Part shown: in pieces, positions 30,061 through 45,115 of the stretch | Layout: each line of letters opens with the position of its first letter | Numbering within the stretch: the first letter of the stretch is position 1 | Assembly (NCBI GenBank): GCA_016946835.1 | Contig: JACVTC010000014.1 | Span: 325,001-389,000, forward strand | Reading direction: 5' to 3' | Length of the DNA stretch: 64,000 bases | Origin: Neocallimastix lanati (nom. inval.) | Lineage: Eukaryota > Neocallimastigomycota > Neocallimastigomycetes > Neocallimastigales > Neocallimastigaceae | Program-made: the position numbers and the translations under genes | Notes under the pieces: generated by a model | Database searches by the model: none | The model's input: the letters and a program-made list of their open reading frames with translations, nothing else | Told to the model about the DNA's origin: nothing

Positions 30061-31337
30061 TTTTGTTTATTAATAAATATTGATTTAATGCTAGACATTC
30101 CTTATTTTATTGCCTTTTAGTCCGTTTGATATCATTAATATTGTAATTATCATTATTATATATTAATAATTTTTGGTTTAAAATAATTAATATACAATTC
30201 TATTTACTAAAATTATTATTTAGTTTGATTATTTAATAATTTTTATTATGAATATTTATACAATTTGAGTTTAAGGTATAATTAAGAATATTTATACAAT
30301 TTGAGTTTAAGGTAATATTTACTTAATAGTTTTATTATCATTTATTTTATAATTATTATTAAAATTATTATTCAATTTTAATAATAAATTTAATATAAAA
30401 AAATTTTTATATATCCATAAAAAAAAAAAGCGTTTTTTTTCTAAAATGGCAATATGTATCATATAAAAAAAGATATTGAATATTAATTAAAATTTTTATT
30501 TTTTATCTTTTATTTTTATTTTTATTTTTATGCTTTAATATATATTTCATTATTAATAATTAAAGTTTTAAACAATATTCTGAAATAAATTAAAATTTGT
30601 AAATGTCATATAATGATATATGAATGTGATAAAGTAAGAAGTTCAGGTTCGTTTCTTTTAAGGTTTGTTCTTTAAATGGGGAATATAATTTATATGTTTT
30701 ATAAAAATTATTTTATTTAAATTTTATTTATTTAGAAGAATTACATTTACTTATCATTATTTAAAATGTAAACTAACATTTATTCCTAAAATTAATATTT
30801 ATTTTCATATTTTGATCTCAAGAATTACTATAATCTATTATTTATTATTCTTGGACAGAGAACTAAACTATTTCTAAGTATTTTTCTCTTTTATAATTAT
30901 TTACTATAATAAAGTTTTCCTATATTAAAGTATAAATATTAATTTACTTTCATTATTGTTTAAATTAAATAATAAAAAATATATAAATTAATATCTAATA
31001 AGAAATACAATAAAAACTAGATTAATACATAAATTTATGCTTTTATTACACTTCTTAATTAACATAAATTTATTATTAATTAGAGTTTTTATTTCTATTT
31101 CATATTAAAAGTTTCATAAATTACTTTAATAATTAAAGTAATTTATGAAACATTAAAGTGTATAATAATAAATTTATGAAACATATAAGTTTAAAATTTT
31201 AAAATTTATTATTTTATTTCCTTAGAAACGCCATATTATTAATTATTTATTATCACTTTTTTTAATTGACATTAATATATTTATTTGGTAATTATTTGGA
31301 TTATAAAATAAATATATACCTATAATAATAATTGTAA

Positions 31338-31387
<50 letters not shown>

Positions 31388-32532
31388 TTTATATAATATC
31401 TAAACAAAGCAGAATTAATTCAAAAGTATATAAACGGACTTCACATATTTCATATTATTTTATAATTAATCATTATTGTTTATGATATTTATTATATTTT
31501 ATTTTTATTAATTTGATATTTATATTTATTTATTTATTTTTTTAAAAAAAGAAATAAATTCTATATGCTATTAAAAACGAATTAATTATTAAAAAAATAT
31601 TTCGTAATTTTTTTTTTTTTTTTATTTTGATTGAAATTTTGGTTCTTTTTATAAAAGATTATATATATTTTCTTTTTTATTTTATTTTATTTTATTTTTT
31701 TTTAAAAAAAAAATTACTTTAAATTCGAATTTTTTAATAAATTTTTTCTTTCTTATTATTTACATAAACATTTAAAGACTTTTTTTTCTAATGATAATTA
31801 TAAGAAGGTTTAATTATTTATATAAATAATAATATTAAAAATTTATTTATTCTATATAAAAATATATATACTACCTATTGAAAGAATTTTATTTTTACTT
31901 ATTAATTTTACTTTCAACTTTAGTTTAATATATATATTTTTACTTTTTTTTTTTTTTTTTTTTTTATTACTATTTTTTTTAAATATTATTATTGCTATTA
32001 TTATTGCTATTTTTCTTTTCTTTTTAGGTTTTAATTATATTATTATTTTTTTTTTTTTTGGTTGGAAAATCAAAATCAATAAATATATATATTTTTAATA
32101 AAAAATAAAACAATAAAAAAAAAAAAAAAGAAAAAAAAAAATTCTAAAAAAATTTTAATCTTTTTTTTTTTTTTAAATTTATAAGATTAGTTTTTTATTT
32201 AGTAATTAATAAATATATATATTTATTAAAATTTTAATGATAGAAAAAATGAATAAAATGTGTTTATTAAAAATATTTATTTATAAAAATCTTTTAATTT
32301 TTTTTTAAATAAAAGAGAAATAAATAAAAAAAAAAAAAGAAAATATAAAAAAGAAAATGACAATTTTTTATTTGATAAATGATAAGAAAAAATAATGGTA
32401 ACTTTAATTTATATTTCTTTTTTCTTTTCTTGTTTCGTTTTCTTTTTTTATATTTTTCTTTTTCTTTTCTTACTTTTTTTTATAATATGTATAATATATA
32501 GAAATAATATTACTTTTTTTTTTTTTTTTTTT
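30061..32532. other. AT-rich spacer
   Basis: No gene is seen. It contains a 36-base tandem duplication starting at 30250 (unit begins GAATATTTATACAATTTGAG), a near-perfect palindrome at 31111-31151 (arms GTTTCATAAATTACTTTAAT), and a pure T run of about 47 bases at 31339-31385. Confidence 0.75.
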
Positions 32533-34480
32533 TTACATTATTATACAACAACCGGCTTCACCTTTTGGTCTTGGACTATGCTTTGAACTTTCTCTTGGGT
32601 AATTTGGTCTTTCTTTTGGTAAGTTCAATTCTTTAAGTTCAACATTATTACTTCTATATTTAGCTGGATCAAACTCTTCAGTAGTTGGTTCTGGTTTTGG
32701 TTCTGGTTCAACCTTATGAAGGTTTTCTTCAGCATCTATTATTAATTAATAATTATTTATTATATTTTAATATTTTTATTAATATAATTTTTTTTAATTT
32801 ATTATTGAATAAATATTTAATTTTTATATTTATTTTAGTTATATATATTATTTAAAATTAAATTATTTAAAATTTGAGAAATTACCATTATAACGGTTAA
32901 AGAATTCACTCCAATCATTATCATGCTCAATATTTGTCATATCATCAAGTAAACCCTTCATTGGTGGAAGTGGAGTTCTTTCTTTTGGAGATTCTTCTGG
33001 ATGAGTAATACGTTGTTCTGCTTTGTAGGCACGACGTATAATAATTTTTTCTTCTTCAATCTTTCTTCTACGTGCATCAATTTCTTGTTGCTTCTTTAGT
33101 ATTTCCATAGCTTCTTCTAATTCCTTTTGTTCTTGTTCTAATTTTCTTCTTTCTTCGGCAATCTTCTTTCTTTCAGCTTCAAAATCTATTGACATTTTCT
33201 TGTATTCTTCACTATTTTCATTTGTATTTTGAGTACTTTCACTGAAGTACTGTTGAAGTTGCTCTTCTCTTTGTAAAAGAACGGTTCTTCTTTTTTCATT
33301 ATTTCTATTTCTTTCCATAACATCTTGTGATCTTCTCATTAATTGTTGACGTTCTCTTTCCCAATCCATAATTTCTTGGGCTTCAGTCTTCAACCTTTCT
33401 TGTCTTTCATATTCAGTTTGTCTTTCTTTTCTTTCCCTTTCTTCCTTTTCTCTACGAATCTTTTCTAATCTTTGCTTTTCCTTTTCTTGAGCGTCTCTTG
33501 CCTTTTGTTCTCTTTCTATTTCTAATTGACGTTGTCTTTCTCTTTCTCTAGCTTCTTCTTCTCTTTGTAGTTGAAGTTGACGTTGTCTTTCTTCTTCTTT
33601 CTGTAATTGAAGTTGACGTTGTCTTTCTTCTTCTTCTTTTTGTAATTGAAGTTGACGTTGTCTTTCTTCTTCTTCCTTTCTTTTCTTTTCTTCAGCTTCA
33701 CGTCTAGCCTTAGCTTCTAAATATTCCTCTCTTTGAGCTGGGGTCATACGTCTTAATTTTCTTTCTTCTTCTAATTTTTCAAATTTCATTTTTTGAATTT
33801 TCCACTTTTCAGCTTTTTCTTGTTCCCTTCTTTCTTCTTCTAATCTACGTTCTTCTTCTTCTTTTTGTTTTTGTAATTTCTTATCTTCTTCTATCTTCTT
33901 TTTAACTAATAATGCTTTTTCAAATGCTTGTTGTTCACTTATTTCTAATTCTCTTTTACGTTCTTCTTCCTTTTGCCTTAATAATTCTTTCTTCTGTTTT
34001 TCAAAATCATCCATATGTTGTTTTTGTTCCTTGGATTGTTCCAAATATAATTCATTTTGCATTTTTATACGTTGTTGCTCTTCTTTTAATTTTTCATTTT
34101 GACTTTGAATTAATTTTTCTTTAAGAATATGAGCCTTTTCGAAAACTTCATTTTCTCTATCTTTAATTTTTAATTGTTGTTCTTTTTCATTTTGTAAACG
34201 TTGATTTCTAACTTTATCTTCGAAAGCAGATAAAGCATTGATTCTTTCAGAATTACCAGCTTCTTTAAGTTTTTCTCGTTCATTTTCAACATTTACAGGA
34301 GAATCCGGTCTCATTGTAAATGGTGAAGCTGGTCTATTAGTATATGGAGAGGCTGGTCTATTAGCATATGGGGAGGATGGTCTTTGAGAGAACTAAAATA
34401 TACATAAATTTGTATTATTTTTGTATTAATAACAATCTTCTTTGTGTATTTTATATTTATAAATTTATAATATTTACCAT
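32533..34480 (-). CDS. coiled-coil protein with CaaX prenylation motif
   Basis: Exons on the minus strand are 34480-34478, 34392-32886 and 32735-32533 (570 residues). Exon 1 is only the ATG, directly followed by GTAAAT; the next exon opens at TATTTTAG. The N-terminus has 8-residue repeats (RPSSPYAN, RPASPYTN, RPASPFTM, RPDSP) rich in Ser-Pro sites. A long Glu/Arg/Lys/Gln helix follows (about residues 35-450), including repeated RQRQLQLQKEEE units, as in single alpha-helices or coiled coils. After an acidic linker with PEPKPEPTTEEFDP the protein ends in GCCIIM. The last four residues, CIIM, fit a CaaX box with Met, the form preferred by farnesyltransferase, so membrane attachment is likely. 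I do not recognise a named family. If the ATG-only exon is wrong, the start would be the ATG at 34314, losing the Ser-Pro repeats. Confidence 0.75.
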
Positions 34481-37400
34481 TTTTTATATATACTTGATTT
34501 TATATATATATATTTTTTTGGCAATAATATTTAATAGTTAATAATAATAATAAAAAATAATAATAATAATAAAAAAATAATAATAAAAAAAAAAATTAAA
34601 TATGTATATTTAGATTTTTTTTTTTTTAAATTTATTTTTTTTACTTCACTTTTAATCAATCTTTATTTTATTGAAGTTGTTTTATTTAAGATTAAAATTT
34701 TATAAAATAATCTATCTTTCTATAATTTAATAAAATATTATTACTAAATTATTTAATATTATATTAATTGAAGATGATTTAATTCCGTTTTATTATAATT
34801 TAATTATTTTGATTAGAAATAAACACTTTTAAATATATTATAAAAATTTATACTTACAGATTTAAGAATTTAATTTTATTTATTACTTTTTTATTTTTTT
34901 TGTTTTATATATATTTTTATTCTGTTATTTATTTATTTTATTATTTTATTTGTATTTTTAAATTTGATTTTTAAAATCGATTTTTTTTTTTTTTATTTTA
35001 TTTACTTCTAATTTTTATTATTTAATTCTTTATTTTAATTTTATTATTTGATTCTTTATTTTATTTTGATATTATTTTAAATTTTATTATTTGTTTTATA
35101 ATTTATTGATTTACTTTTTTAATAATTTTTCTTTTCTTTCTTTTCTATTGTGTATACTATTATTTGTTAAAATAATTAAGAAAGAAAAGAAAAATTTAAT
35201 ATATATTAAAAAAGTTAAAAAATAATTAAAAAGAAGCTTTTATATATTATAATACAAAATTGTTTTCTTATTTAATAATGTTTTTAATTTTTTATATATA
35301 TATATATTATTTTTATTTAGTTATTTTATTTAATTTTTATTATTTATTTTATTTTATTTTTTTTTTTACTTTAATTATTTGTTATTTTTAATAAGTAATT
35401 ATAAAAAAGAAAAATATTTCTTTTTTATTAATTATTTATAAATTATTTTAATTATTATCTTTTTAAAATTTTTATTATAATATTTAAAGAATTAAAAAGA
35501 AAAAAAAAATTTTTAACGTAGTTAATTTGCATTTATATTATTATAAAATTATAATTTCCAATAATTATTATTCATTATATTCTATTAATTTTTTAATATT
35601 TTTATCTATTATTACTTAATATTATTAATATTAGTATGTAATGATTATTATTTATTCAATACATTTATAATATTTTTTAAAAATAAAAAAAAAAAAAACA
35701 AAAAGAACATTTAATTATATGAAATATATATTAAAATTAATATATAATATATAATAAATTCATAATAGAAATAATATATAATAAAAAAAATTTTAATTAT
35801 AAATAATAGGTCAACATATAATGATATTACAATATATTACAATATATTATTTCAATAATTTTATATATAACTGTTATTTTTTTTTAAGATAAAATAATTT
35901 GAAAAGTGTACACAAATAATATTCTGTATTACATGATCTGTTATATAAATAAATTAAAAAATCTTATTATTTTTTGGAATATTAATATTTATAATTCAAA
36001 ATATATATAAGATAAACATATAATTTTTTTTACTATTTATTAATATAATAAATATATGAAATTAATTTATATAATTATATTATTTTAATTTATTATTATT
36101 GGATTTTTAGGTCATATATATTATACATAAACAGTTGTGAATATATTTGTAATAAAGGTAAATATATTATTAATTATATATTAATTATATTACATTTAAA
36201 TAATAATATATTAAACTTTTGTGTAACATTCAATATTTTTATTGTTTAAAATTATATTAAATTAAATTAAATTAAATAAAAATATTTCAATTATTTAATT
36301 CTAAATGTTTGAATATATATATTTATTATTCAATTAATTGTTATCTATTATTTATTTTTTTTATATATTACATTTTTAATATTAACAGCTTTAAAATTTT
36401 ATTAATAAAATTTAATTCTATTTTTGAAAGATTTCGTATAACTATTTTAAAATTTTATTAATGAAATTTAATTCCTATTTTTTAAGACAAACAATAATTT
36501 AAAGGCTAAATAAATAAATATATGCATATATATACTATTACTATTATTAAAATTTGATAAATTATTAAATATATATTAATTTTACTATTATTACATTATA
36601 TTTATTATTATTGCTATTATTATCTTTATTTATTATTACTATATTATTACTATTTATTATTTACTAATTATTATTTAGTTTTTATTATTTAATGATTATT
36701 ATTTATATTAATTATTACTATTATTATTACTATTTATTATTTAATGTTTATTATTCAATTATTCAATTATTTATTTCAATTATTTATTATTTATTTATTT
36801 ATTATTTATAATTTATTACCTATATATTATTTATTATTTATTCATTTAATATTAATTATTTGTTATTTGTTATTATTTTACAATAAATTTATATAGTTTT
36901 AAAAAACTTTTTCTAATTGATTATGTAATATTTATAATGATTTTTTTTTTATTTTAATGCATTAAACGTATAATTTTTCTTTTAAAAAAATGAGTGCTAA
37001 AACAATATTTCTTAATTAAATTTTTTTTTTTTTATTGGAATTAATAATTCGGAGATAATTAATAAAAAGTCTAAAGAAAAAAAAATTTTTTTATTTCAAA
37101 AATTTTTGTAGTAAGATTATTTTGATTTAAAAAAATATTAAAAAAAAAATCTTTTTATTATGAAAACTTTTATATTTATATATTCTCAATATAGTTCTTA
37201 TTAATTAGCTTTATAATATATTATTTTAATAAATTATGAATTATATATTATATAATATTTTTTTTTATTTTAATTCTTACATAGACTCTTATTTTAAAGA
37301 GTTTACAAAAGTTATGAAAAATTTTTTTTTTATTTTTTTTTATTTTATTTTTTTTGTATATAATCATATGTTTAATTTAAACATATTAACATTTATTTTC

Positions 37401-38151
37401 AAATTTTAATTTCTTTATATAAATCTTTTTCTTTCTTTTTTTTTTTTTTTTTTTGTCTTTAGAAATAATTTTAATTTTTTTTTTTCATTATTCATTATTC
37501 ACTGTTTATATAAATATATAAATATAAAAGAAAAAAATTAATAAATAATATATATATTAAAAATTTTCATTTCTATATAATATTATGAATAAAGTTATAT
37601 TTATATATTAAATATATAAAATTAAATAAAATTATAATTATATATTAATTATAATTTTATTTAATCAAATAATTATAATAACAAACCAATAATTTATTAA
37701 ATATTTTTTATTATTTTATTTATATCTTTCGTTTTATTACACGGAAATTTTTTTTAGATTTTAAATACAATTAAATTAAAATTATTTGGTGAAATTTTAA
37801 AATTCTAAATAATTATATATTAAGGTTTAAAGTAAAAAAAAAATTTCTTTTTTCAAAATTTATTTATTTATTTATTTATTATTATTATATTTTTTTTTTT
37901 AAGGGAAAACTTTTTTAAACTTTATTTTTTTATTGTTTTAATTTTTATTTATTTTTATTTATTTATTCATATATTATTTATTTATTTATTTTTAATTTTT
38001 AATTTAAATAATAAATAAAAAAATTTTTTAATGATACTATTTTTATATTAAATAGTATATAGTAATAATAAATAAATTTAAAACTCAATGTCTACATTAT
38101 TTAAAAAATAAATATATTTTATATAATTGATTATATGCTAATATAATACAA
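34481..38151. other. AT-rich spacer between divergent genes
   Basis: About 3.7 kb separating the minus-strand coiled-coil gene from the plus-strand F-box gene; both promoters should lie at its ends. A perfect hairpin with 20-base arms and a 5-base loop lies at 37621-37665 (arm ATTAAATAAAATTATAATTA). Otherwise A/T homopolymers and short tandem repeats; no gene seen. Confidence 0.75.
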
Positions 38152-38961
38152 ATGAATATCAAATTACCAGATATATTATCTCAAGTAAAAAAAAGAAATA
38201 ACATAAATTCTCTTTTTACTGCTAGTACAAATCATTTAGAAAATAATAGAACTATAAAACCTAGTTCAGCTTCGAATACCTCCAATATAAATAATCATAA
38301 TAATACAAACACTAAATTTTCATCACAAGCAAAAGAAGTAACTACTCAAACTATTAAAGCATACCAATTAGAGAATGTTGAATCGGAAGACCTTATAAAA
38401 GCAATTTTAAAAAGATTTTCACATCTTGATAAAGAAGTTCGTCATGATTTTATTTTAAAAATATTTAAAGATTGTGATTCAGATGATATGACATTTATAT
38501 ATGAGGTAAAGAGAATTATATAACATTAATAATTGTTTTGAAGATAGGAGTAATAAATTAATAATGAATAAATACATATGTTAAAAAAAAAAAAAACTTA
38601 TAATTAACAATAATTTGCATAAATATGTTTTTTTAATAAAAATTTGAAAATAAAATTATTATTATTTCATTATACAATGTGTTAATTAAAAAAAAAAAAT
38701 GATTCGGATAATTGTATACTGTAGACGTTACCACAATTACACAGAGATTTTCTCACTTTGTTACCTCATTCAATTGCATATGAAATTATAGTTTATACTT
38801 CCCCTAAAGATATTAATACATTTGCTCAAGTTTCAAAAAAATGGAGAAAACTCATTACCGTATATATCAGGATCATAAATATTTATTAAATTTATTAAAA
38901 AAGCATAAAAAAAAATAAAAATAAAATGAAAAAGTATTGATATATATCATTTCAATTTTTA

Positions 38962-39012
<51 letters not shown>

Positions 39013-40242
39013 ATACATTAAATATATTAGCATACAGAATTATGGGAAAGATTATATGATAATATTGGATTAAAAAGTATGTATAAATGTTATTTATGTA
39101 AGAGTATAACACTTAATTGTATAAAGTTTTCACTACTTACCAATTGGGTAATTGGTAATTTTAATTATAGTTCTATTCAAGCTCATAATAGTGGAATATT
39201 ACAAATATGTTTATATGGTGATTATTTGGCAACTGCAGGTGCAGATAGAACATGTAAACTTTATGATATTAATAGTGGAATGTGCTTAAAAGTATATAAA
39301 GGACACGAAAAATGTGTTCTCTGTGTAAAAATGGATGAAAAAAAAGTTAAGACTTACGATATTATTAAAAATATATATGATTATATACATACATATATAT
39401 ATAAACAATTAATAATAACATTTTTTTTTTATAAAAATGATAAAAATAAAAAAAAAAAAAATGAAAATATATATTTTTGAATAAATTAAAATATATAAAG
39501 ATTATTACTGGAAGGTAATTTTAATAATAATAAATGAAAATATAATTACTATCATAATAATTAATTATATTATTATATATTAATATATAATTTCCATTAA
39601 CAAAGTGAAGATCAAACAATTAGAATATGGAATATAAGAACTGGTGAAGAAATTGTAAAATTAATTGATCATAAAGGTTCTGTAAATTCAGTAACATTTT
39701 ATGATTCAACTTTAATGTATGAAATAAAAATTATATAATAATTTTTTATATGTATCTATTTAAACAATTTTTTTTGAAATTGATATAATTAATAAATATA
39801 TAAAAAATGAAAAATATATATATACAAAAAATATATATATAGATCGGGATCTAGTGATAATGTAATAATAATTAAAATGCTTTACCTTTTTAATAATATT
39901 AATTTATATATTAATTTATATATTCATATTCTTCACCTTCTTTTCTTTTTTTTTTTTTTTTTTTTTTTAAATATTCTATTTATTTATATATTTTTAAATT
40001 CAAAAATTGAAATCAATTTAAAATTATCACAGACAATTAAAATATGGAAAATGGAATTGATTAAAAATAATAATAATGCTATATCTAAGAAAAATAGTTT
40101 ACTGAATAAGGTTAATTTAGAATATCGGGTTGTATGTTTACGTACGCTTTTTGGTCATACAGCATCTGTACAATGTGTTGATACCTTACCTACTGTATGT
40201 ATATCAGGTTCAAGTGATGGAACTATTCGATTATGGCATGTT

Positions 40243-40293
<51 letters not shown>

Positions 40294-42786
40294 CTATTTT
40301 TTTATTTTTTTATTTTATTTTATTTTTTTTTTTCATTTTTAATGTAATTGAATAATTTAAAATATTTTGATTTTTAATAAATATAATAAATAAATAAAAT
40401 TAATTTATATTATATTATTGATCTCAACATTAATATTAATATTATTATTATTAATGTAATTAAAATTATTATTATAATTATTATTATTTCATTTCGTTCT
40501 TTTTTCTATTATTACTATATTATTTGTATATTATTGTTGAATTTTTAAAGTGGAAATTGTATAAAAATTATATACCCAACATTATTGAAATCGATACCAG
40601 TATGTAAAATGTGTCCTGAACTTATAAAAATGGAAAATATTGAATATGAGCCAATATCATGTATTAAAATAACTTATAATTATATAGTAGCAGGAACATA
40701 TTCAGGTAATATATATTTATTAGATTTGCATGCTAAAGAAATGACAGCAGATGATGTCTATAAACCAGAATGGACAAATTGGAAAAAATCAAATTTTGAT
40801 ATAGTTAATATTGATACTTCAAATGAAAATAATAATGATAATGATAATAACAATAATAACAATAATAATAATAATAATAATTATAATAATAATAATATCA
40901 TTAATTTTATATCATCCTCTCCTCAAGCAATGTCAAGTAAAAAATCAAGGCTTACTATTGATGAGGATTTCTCTGTTCCATGTAATATATTAACAATTAG
41001 AGGAAGAGAATTTGCTTATGAAGAATTGATTGATTGGGTTAATAACAAAGATAGTATAAAATTAAACAGAATTTATAATTTAGATATTAATGCCATTCCT
41101 ATATTTCCAGATGAATTTAATGAGAAAACATTAACATCGTCAGATCAATCTCAAACAAATAAAGAAAAAGAGAACAATAAAAATAATGAAGAATTAGTGA
41201 ATAATAAGGAAAATAGAAATAATGAAAAAATAAATAAAAAAAATGCTATAAATAAGAAAAATAATAAGTCATTATATAATATTGATGCTTTAAGTGATGA
41301 TATGAACACTACTGAAGATTATAATAGCGGTGATAAAGAGGAAACAAAAGTTGATAAAAACAAAAAGAAAAATGGTAAATCATCGAATAGAAATAGTGAT
41401 AATAGTTCAAATGAAAAATCAAAAGTAACAAATTTAACTCCAAATAATAATAACACTCTTAGTAAAGAAAATAATTTAAGCATGATAGATATGGTAGATT
41501 ATCGATATTCTCATTCATTATCAAATTCAAATTTACAATCCTATCAAAATTATGAATATTTTGAAGAAGAAGATGATGATATTACAGTTTTCGAAAGACA
41601 ATTTTCTCTAAATTCAAATTCATTATTTTCGAAGGAGAATAGTTTAGAAGATATTGTAAAACCATCCTCAATACCAGTATGGGTTTCAGGAAATAGTGAC
41701 AAATCAATAAGCAATAATGAAAAAACAGCAAAAGGGTTATTATCAACACCTAAATCATTAATTGAAGCAAGAAAAAACCACGGTAAAGACAAAACACAAA
41801 TTCCAAAGAGACCTTTATCTATAAAAAAAACTTCAACCTATCAAAATAAAAGTAGGAGTAAAAATAATTTAAGTTCTGGAAAATACAGTTCAAGTAAAAA
41901 GAAAAATAAAACAAAATTGGAAAAAACTGATGCAAAAAAGAGTTTAGAAAACTATATTTTTGAAGATCTTGATAATAAATTGAATAAAGATGAAACTACA
42001 AATAATGATAATCCAACTAGTGAAACTAATAATACAGTTCTTAATAATGAAAATGCTAAGGCAGCTGAAATCCCTAAAACTGAGGAAGTTATTGAAATAA
42101 ATAAAACGAAAAGTGAATCAAATATTGTGAAAACTACAGAAGATAACTCAAAAATCGAAAAATATTTGAAAGAAAGATATTCAAATAATTCAAAAGATTC
42201 TACAAATTTAACCAAAAAATATATTGGTAGTAATATTCATCATTTTAAGTTGGATATGAATGCTGCAAAATGGATTTTAGGTGTTCAAGCTGACGCTTGG
42301 CGTCTAATTGCAGGAGGATGTGAAGGGAAATCTATATTTTGGAATCATAAAGTAGGAGTTCCTATATTTGAAATTAATAAAGATACTACATCAATTGTAA
42401 CAATACCAAGTTTACACGCTACGAAAAGAAAAAGAAAAACACAAAAATCAAAATATCATTCAACAAATGATCATTTAAATAATGATAATTATAGTCAACA
42501 TGAGAGCCAGTCTCAAAATGAAAATAATAGTAGTAATTATAACAACCAGCAAAATAATCAATCTCATTATGAAAATAATAGTTATAAAAACTCTAATAAT
42601 AGTGGAGATTCTAATAATTCGAATATTAAGAATAATAAAAACATTATGAATGCTGGTAAACTTCATTCATTATATACATCTGGTGAGTATCAACCTATTA
42701 CAGATGTAATATTTAATGATAGATTCATTATTTTATCAGATATTAAAGGAAGACTTCGAATATGGGAAGTACATGATTTCAAATGA
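38152..42786 (+). CDS. F-box/WD40 repeat protein (SCF substrate adaptor)
   Basis: Exons 38152-38505, 38725-38859, 39031-39345, 39501-39514, 39606-39716, 39843-39861, 40033-40247 and 40551-42786 close in frame to 1132 residues. Exons 4 and 6 are only 14 and 19 nt, each carrying part of a WD strand (IITGS; SGSSDN). An F-box lies at about 128-160 (LPHSIAYEIIVYTSPKDINT ... KKWRKL). Seven WD-type blades follow, with GSEDQTIRIWN, GSSDNTIKIWK and GSSDGTIRLWH the clearest. A hydrophilic Asn/Ser/Lys-rich insert of about 500 residues separates blades 5 and 6, and a second of about 90 separates 6 and 7; the last blade is at the C-terminus (GRLRIWEV). The architecture is that of Cdc4/Fbw7 or Met30-type adaptors, which bind Skp1 through the F-box and phosphorylated substrates through the propeller for ubiquitination. 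Which substrate is recognised cannot be told. Confidence 0.85.
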
Positions 42787-45083
42787 ATTTCAAAAATTCA
42801 TTAATTCATAATATAATATTATTTTATATTTAATTAACATTTTAATTCAATTTTCAATTTTATGAAATTATTTCAAATCTATATATATCTATTGAACTTT
42901 ATTTAATAAAAAAATTTTTATATGAAATACTATAAAATACTATACATGTTTTATATATATATATAATTTTTTTTCTTGGTAAAGTTATTTAAATAACTGT
43001 AATCTTTATTTAAAAATAATTATTACATTTCATTAAATACAATAAATATTATTAATATTGTTATTATAAAAGTATTAATATAATTATAATTAAATTTTTG
43101 ATTGAAGTAAAAATTACATCTTTATGATTTTATAGGTTTTATTATTTATGTAATAATAACAATAAAGTGGTAATAAATGTCATATAATCATGTAATTTAT
43201 TTTATCTTAATATTAGAAAGATTAATAATACAACAAATAATAAATTATCATTTATTGAAATTTGAAATTTAAATATTTAAATTCCTTAATTTTGAACTTT
43301 TTTAAAGCCTTTTTTTTTTTTTTTTTTTATCTTATATAATATATATATTTATTGCTAGAATTAAATTATTATTAAAAAAATCAATATTATAATTTTATAA
43401 TTTAAATATATATATATATATAAAGAAAAAGCGTATCACATTATTAAAATATAGGGTTTTATAAAAAATATTATATCGATATTAAAATTTTTATTATTAT
43501 TATTTTTTTAATATTTAAAAAATTTTTTTATTATGATAAGATAAAAAATATAATAAAAAACATTGATTTTAAATAAAAATGTATTATTTATAATAAGTTC
43601 ATTTATAATATTTTTAAGGTTTATGAGAGATCCATATATGAAAAACTTTAAATTTTTAAAAATTATTTAAAAATAAAATAATTAAATTTATATCTATGGT
43701 TAATTTAAAGTAATTATAAAGCAAAATTATTATGATAATAATATAAATATGTATAGATAAAAAAAAAAAAAAAAAAGAGTAAAAAAAAAAAAAAAAAAAA
43801 AAATATTAAAATAAAATTAAAATACAATAAAATTATATTAAATCATATAAAATAAATATTACACATAATTAAATATTTAAATATAATATAAATATAAACT
43901 ATTATAAAATTATATTTATACATAATGGTGAAATATGAAATATATGAAATTTAAGTTAAACTATGAAATATAAATTTAAATTAAAAGAATAATAATAATA
44001 ATTTACAAATTATGATAATTATTAGTCTTCATAATATTTTATTGTATAATGATTAAATACATTTCAAAAATAATTATTAATAGAATTTATGAAAAAACTA
44101 ATTTTATATAATATGTATATATGGAAATATATATACAAACTGTAATTGATGTAAGTAAATTATATATACCTTTTTTATTTTTTCTTATGATATTTTATTT
44201 AATGATTAAACACTTTTCATTTAATAATTAATAAATGCTTTTAAAATTAATTATTAATAGAATTTATATCAACTAATTTTAATTACATATATATGTTGAA
44301 AACATATTCAAACTATAATTTATATTAGTAAATATATATATATATATTTTTTTTATTTTTTTTTTTTTAAAAAAATACAATTACTCACATTTTATATTTT
44401 TGTTGCTAGTATGTGTTATTATTTTATAGATTGTTTTATGAAAAACATATAATAAATATTATAATTTTTTTTAATAAAATTTAATTAACATATATATATT
44501 TGACATAATAAAAACGTTCCAGTTTTAATTCTATTACATTTGTAAATTAAAAACATTATTAATAAAATAATTTGAATATATATATGTAATGATATTTAAT
44601 AAAAAAGGGATTAATCAATAGTTTATATATAGATTCATATAGATCAAATATTCTCAATTATATAATATATATATGATTATTAATATTCGTTATCAGGAGT
44701 ATAATCTTCATTAATATTATGAAATAATATATATAAAGAGAGATCCTTTTAAAATTGGGAAATATATATAATATATATATAAATTTATATATATAAACAT
44801 TTGCACAAACTATTTACAACGAGAAAGCTTGAAGTTACATTTATATGTATTCAATAATAATGAAAATATAATAAAAATATTACAATATCAAAGTTATCTA
44901 TATTCATTTATATAACTAATATTTTTATTTTGAAATAAAAATAAAGATTTAGTTTATATAATAAAAATATTTTTTAATATAACTATCATAAATAAAATAA
45001 AAAAAAAAAATTAAAAAAAATACTAAAATAATAATAATAATAATAATTAATGTTTTAATACATCAAGAATATTACAATACTAT

Positions 45084-45115
<32 letters not shown>

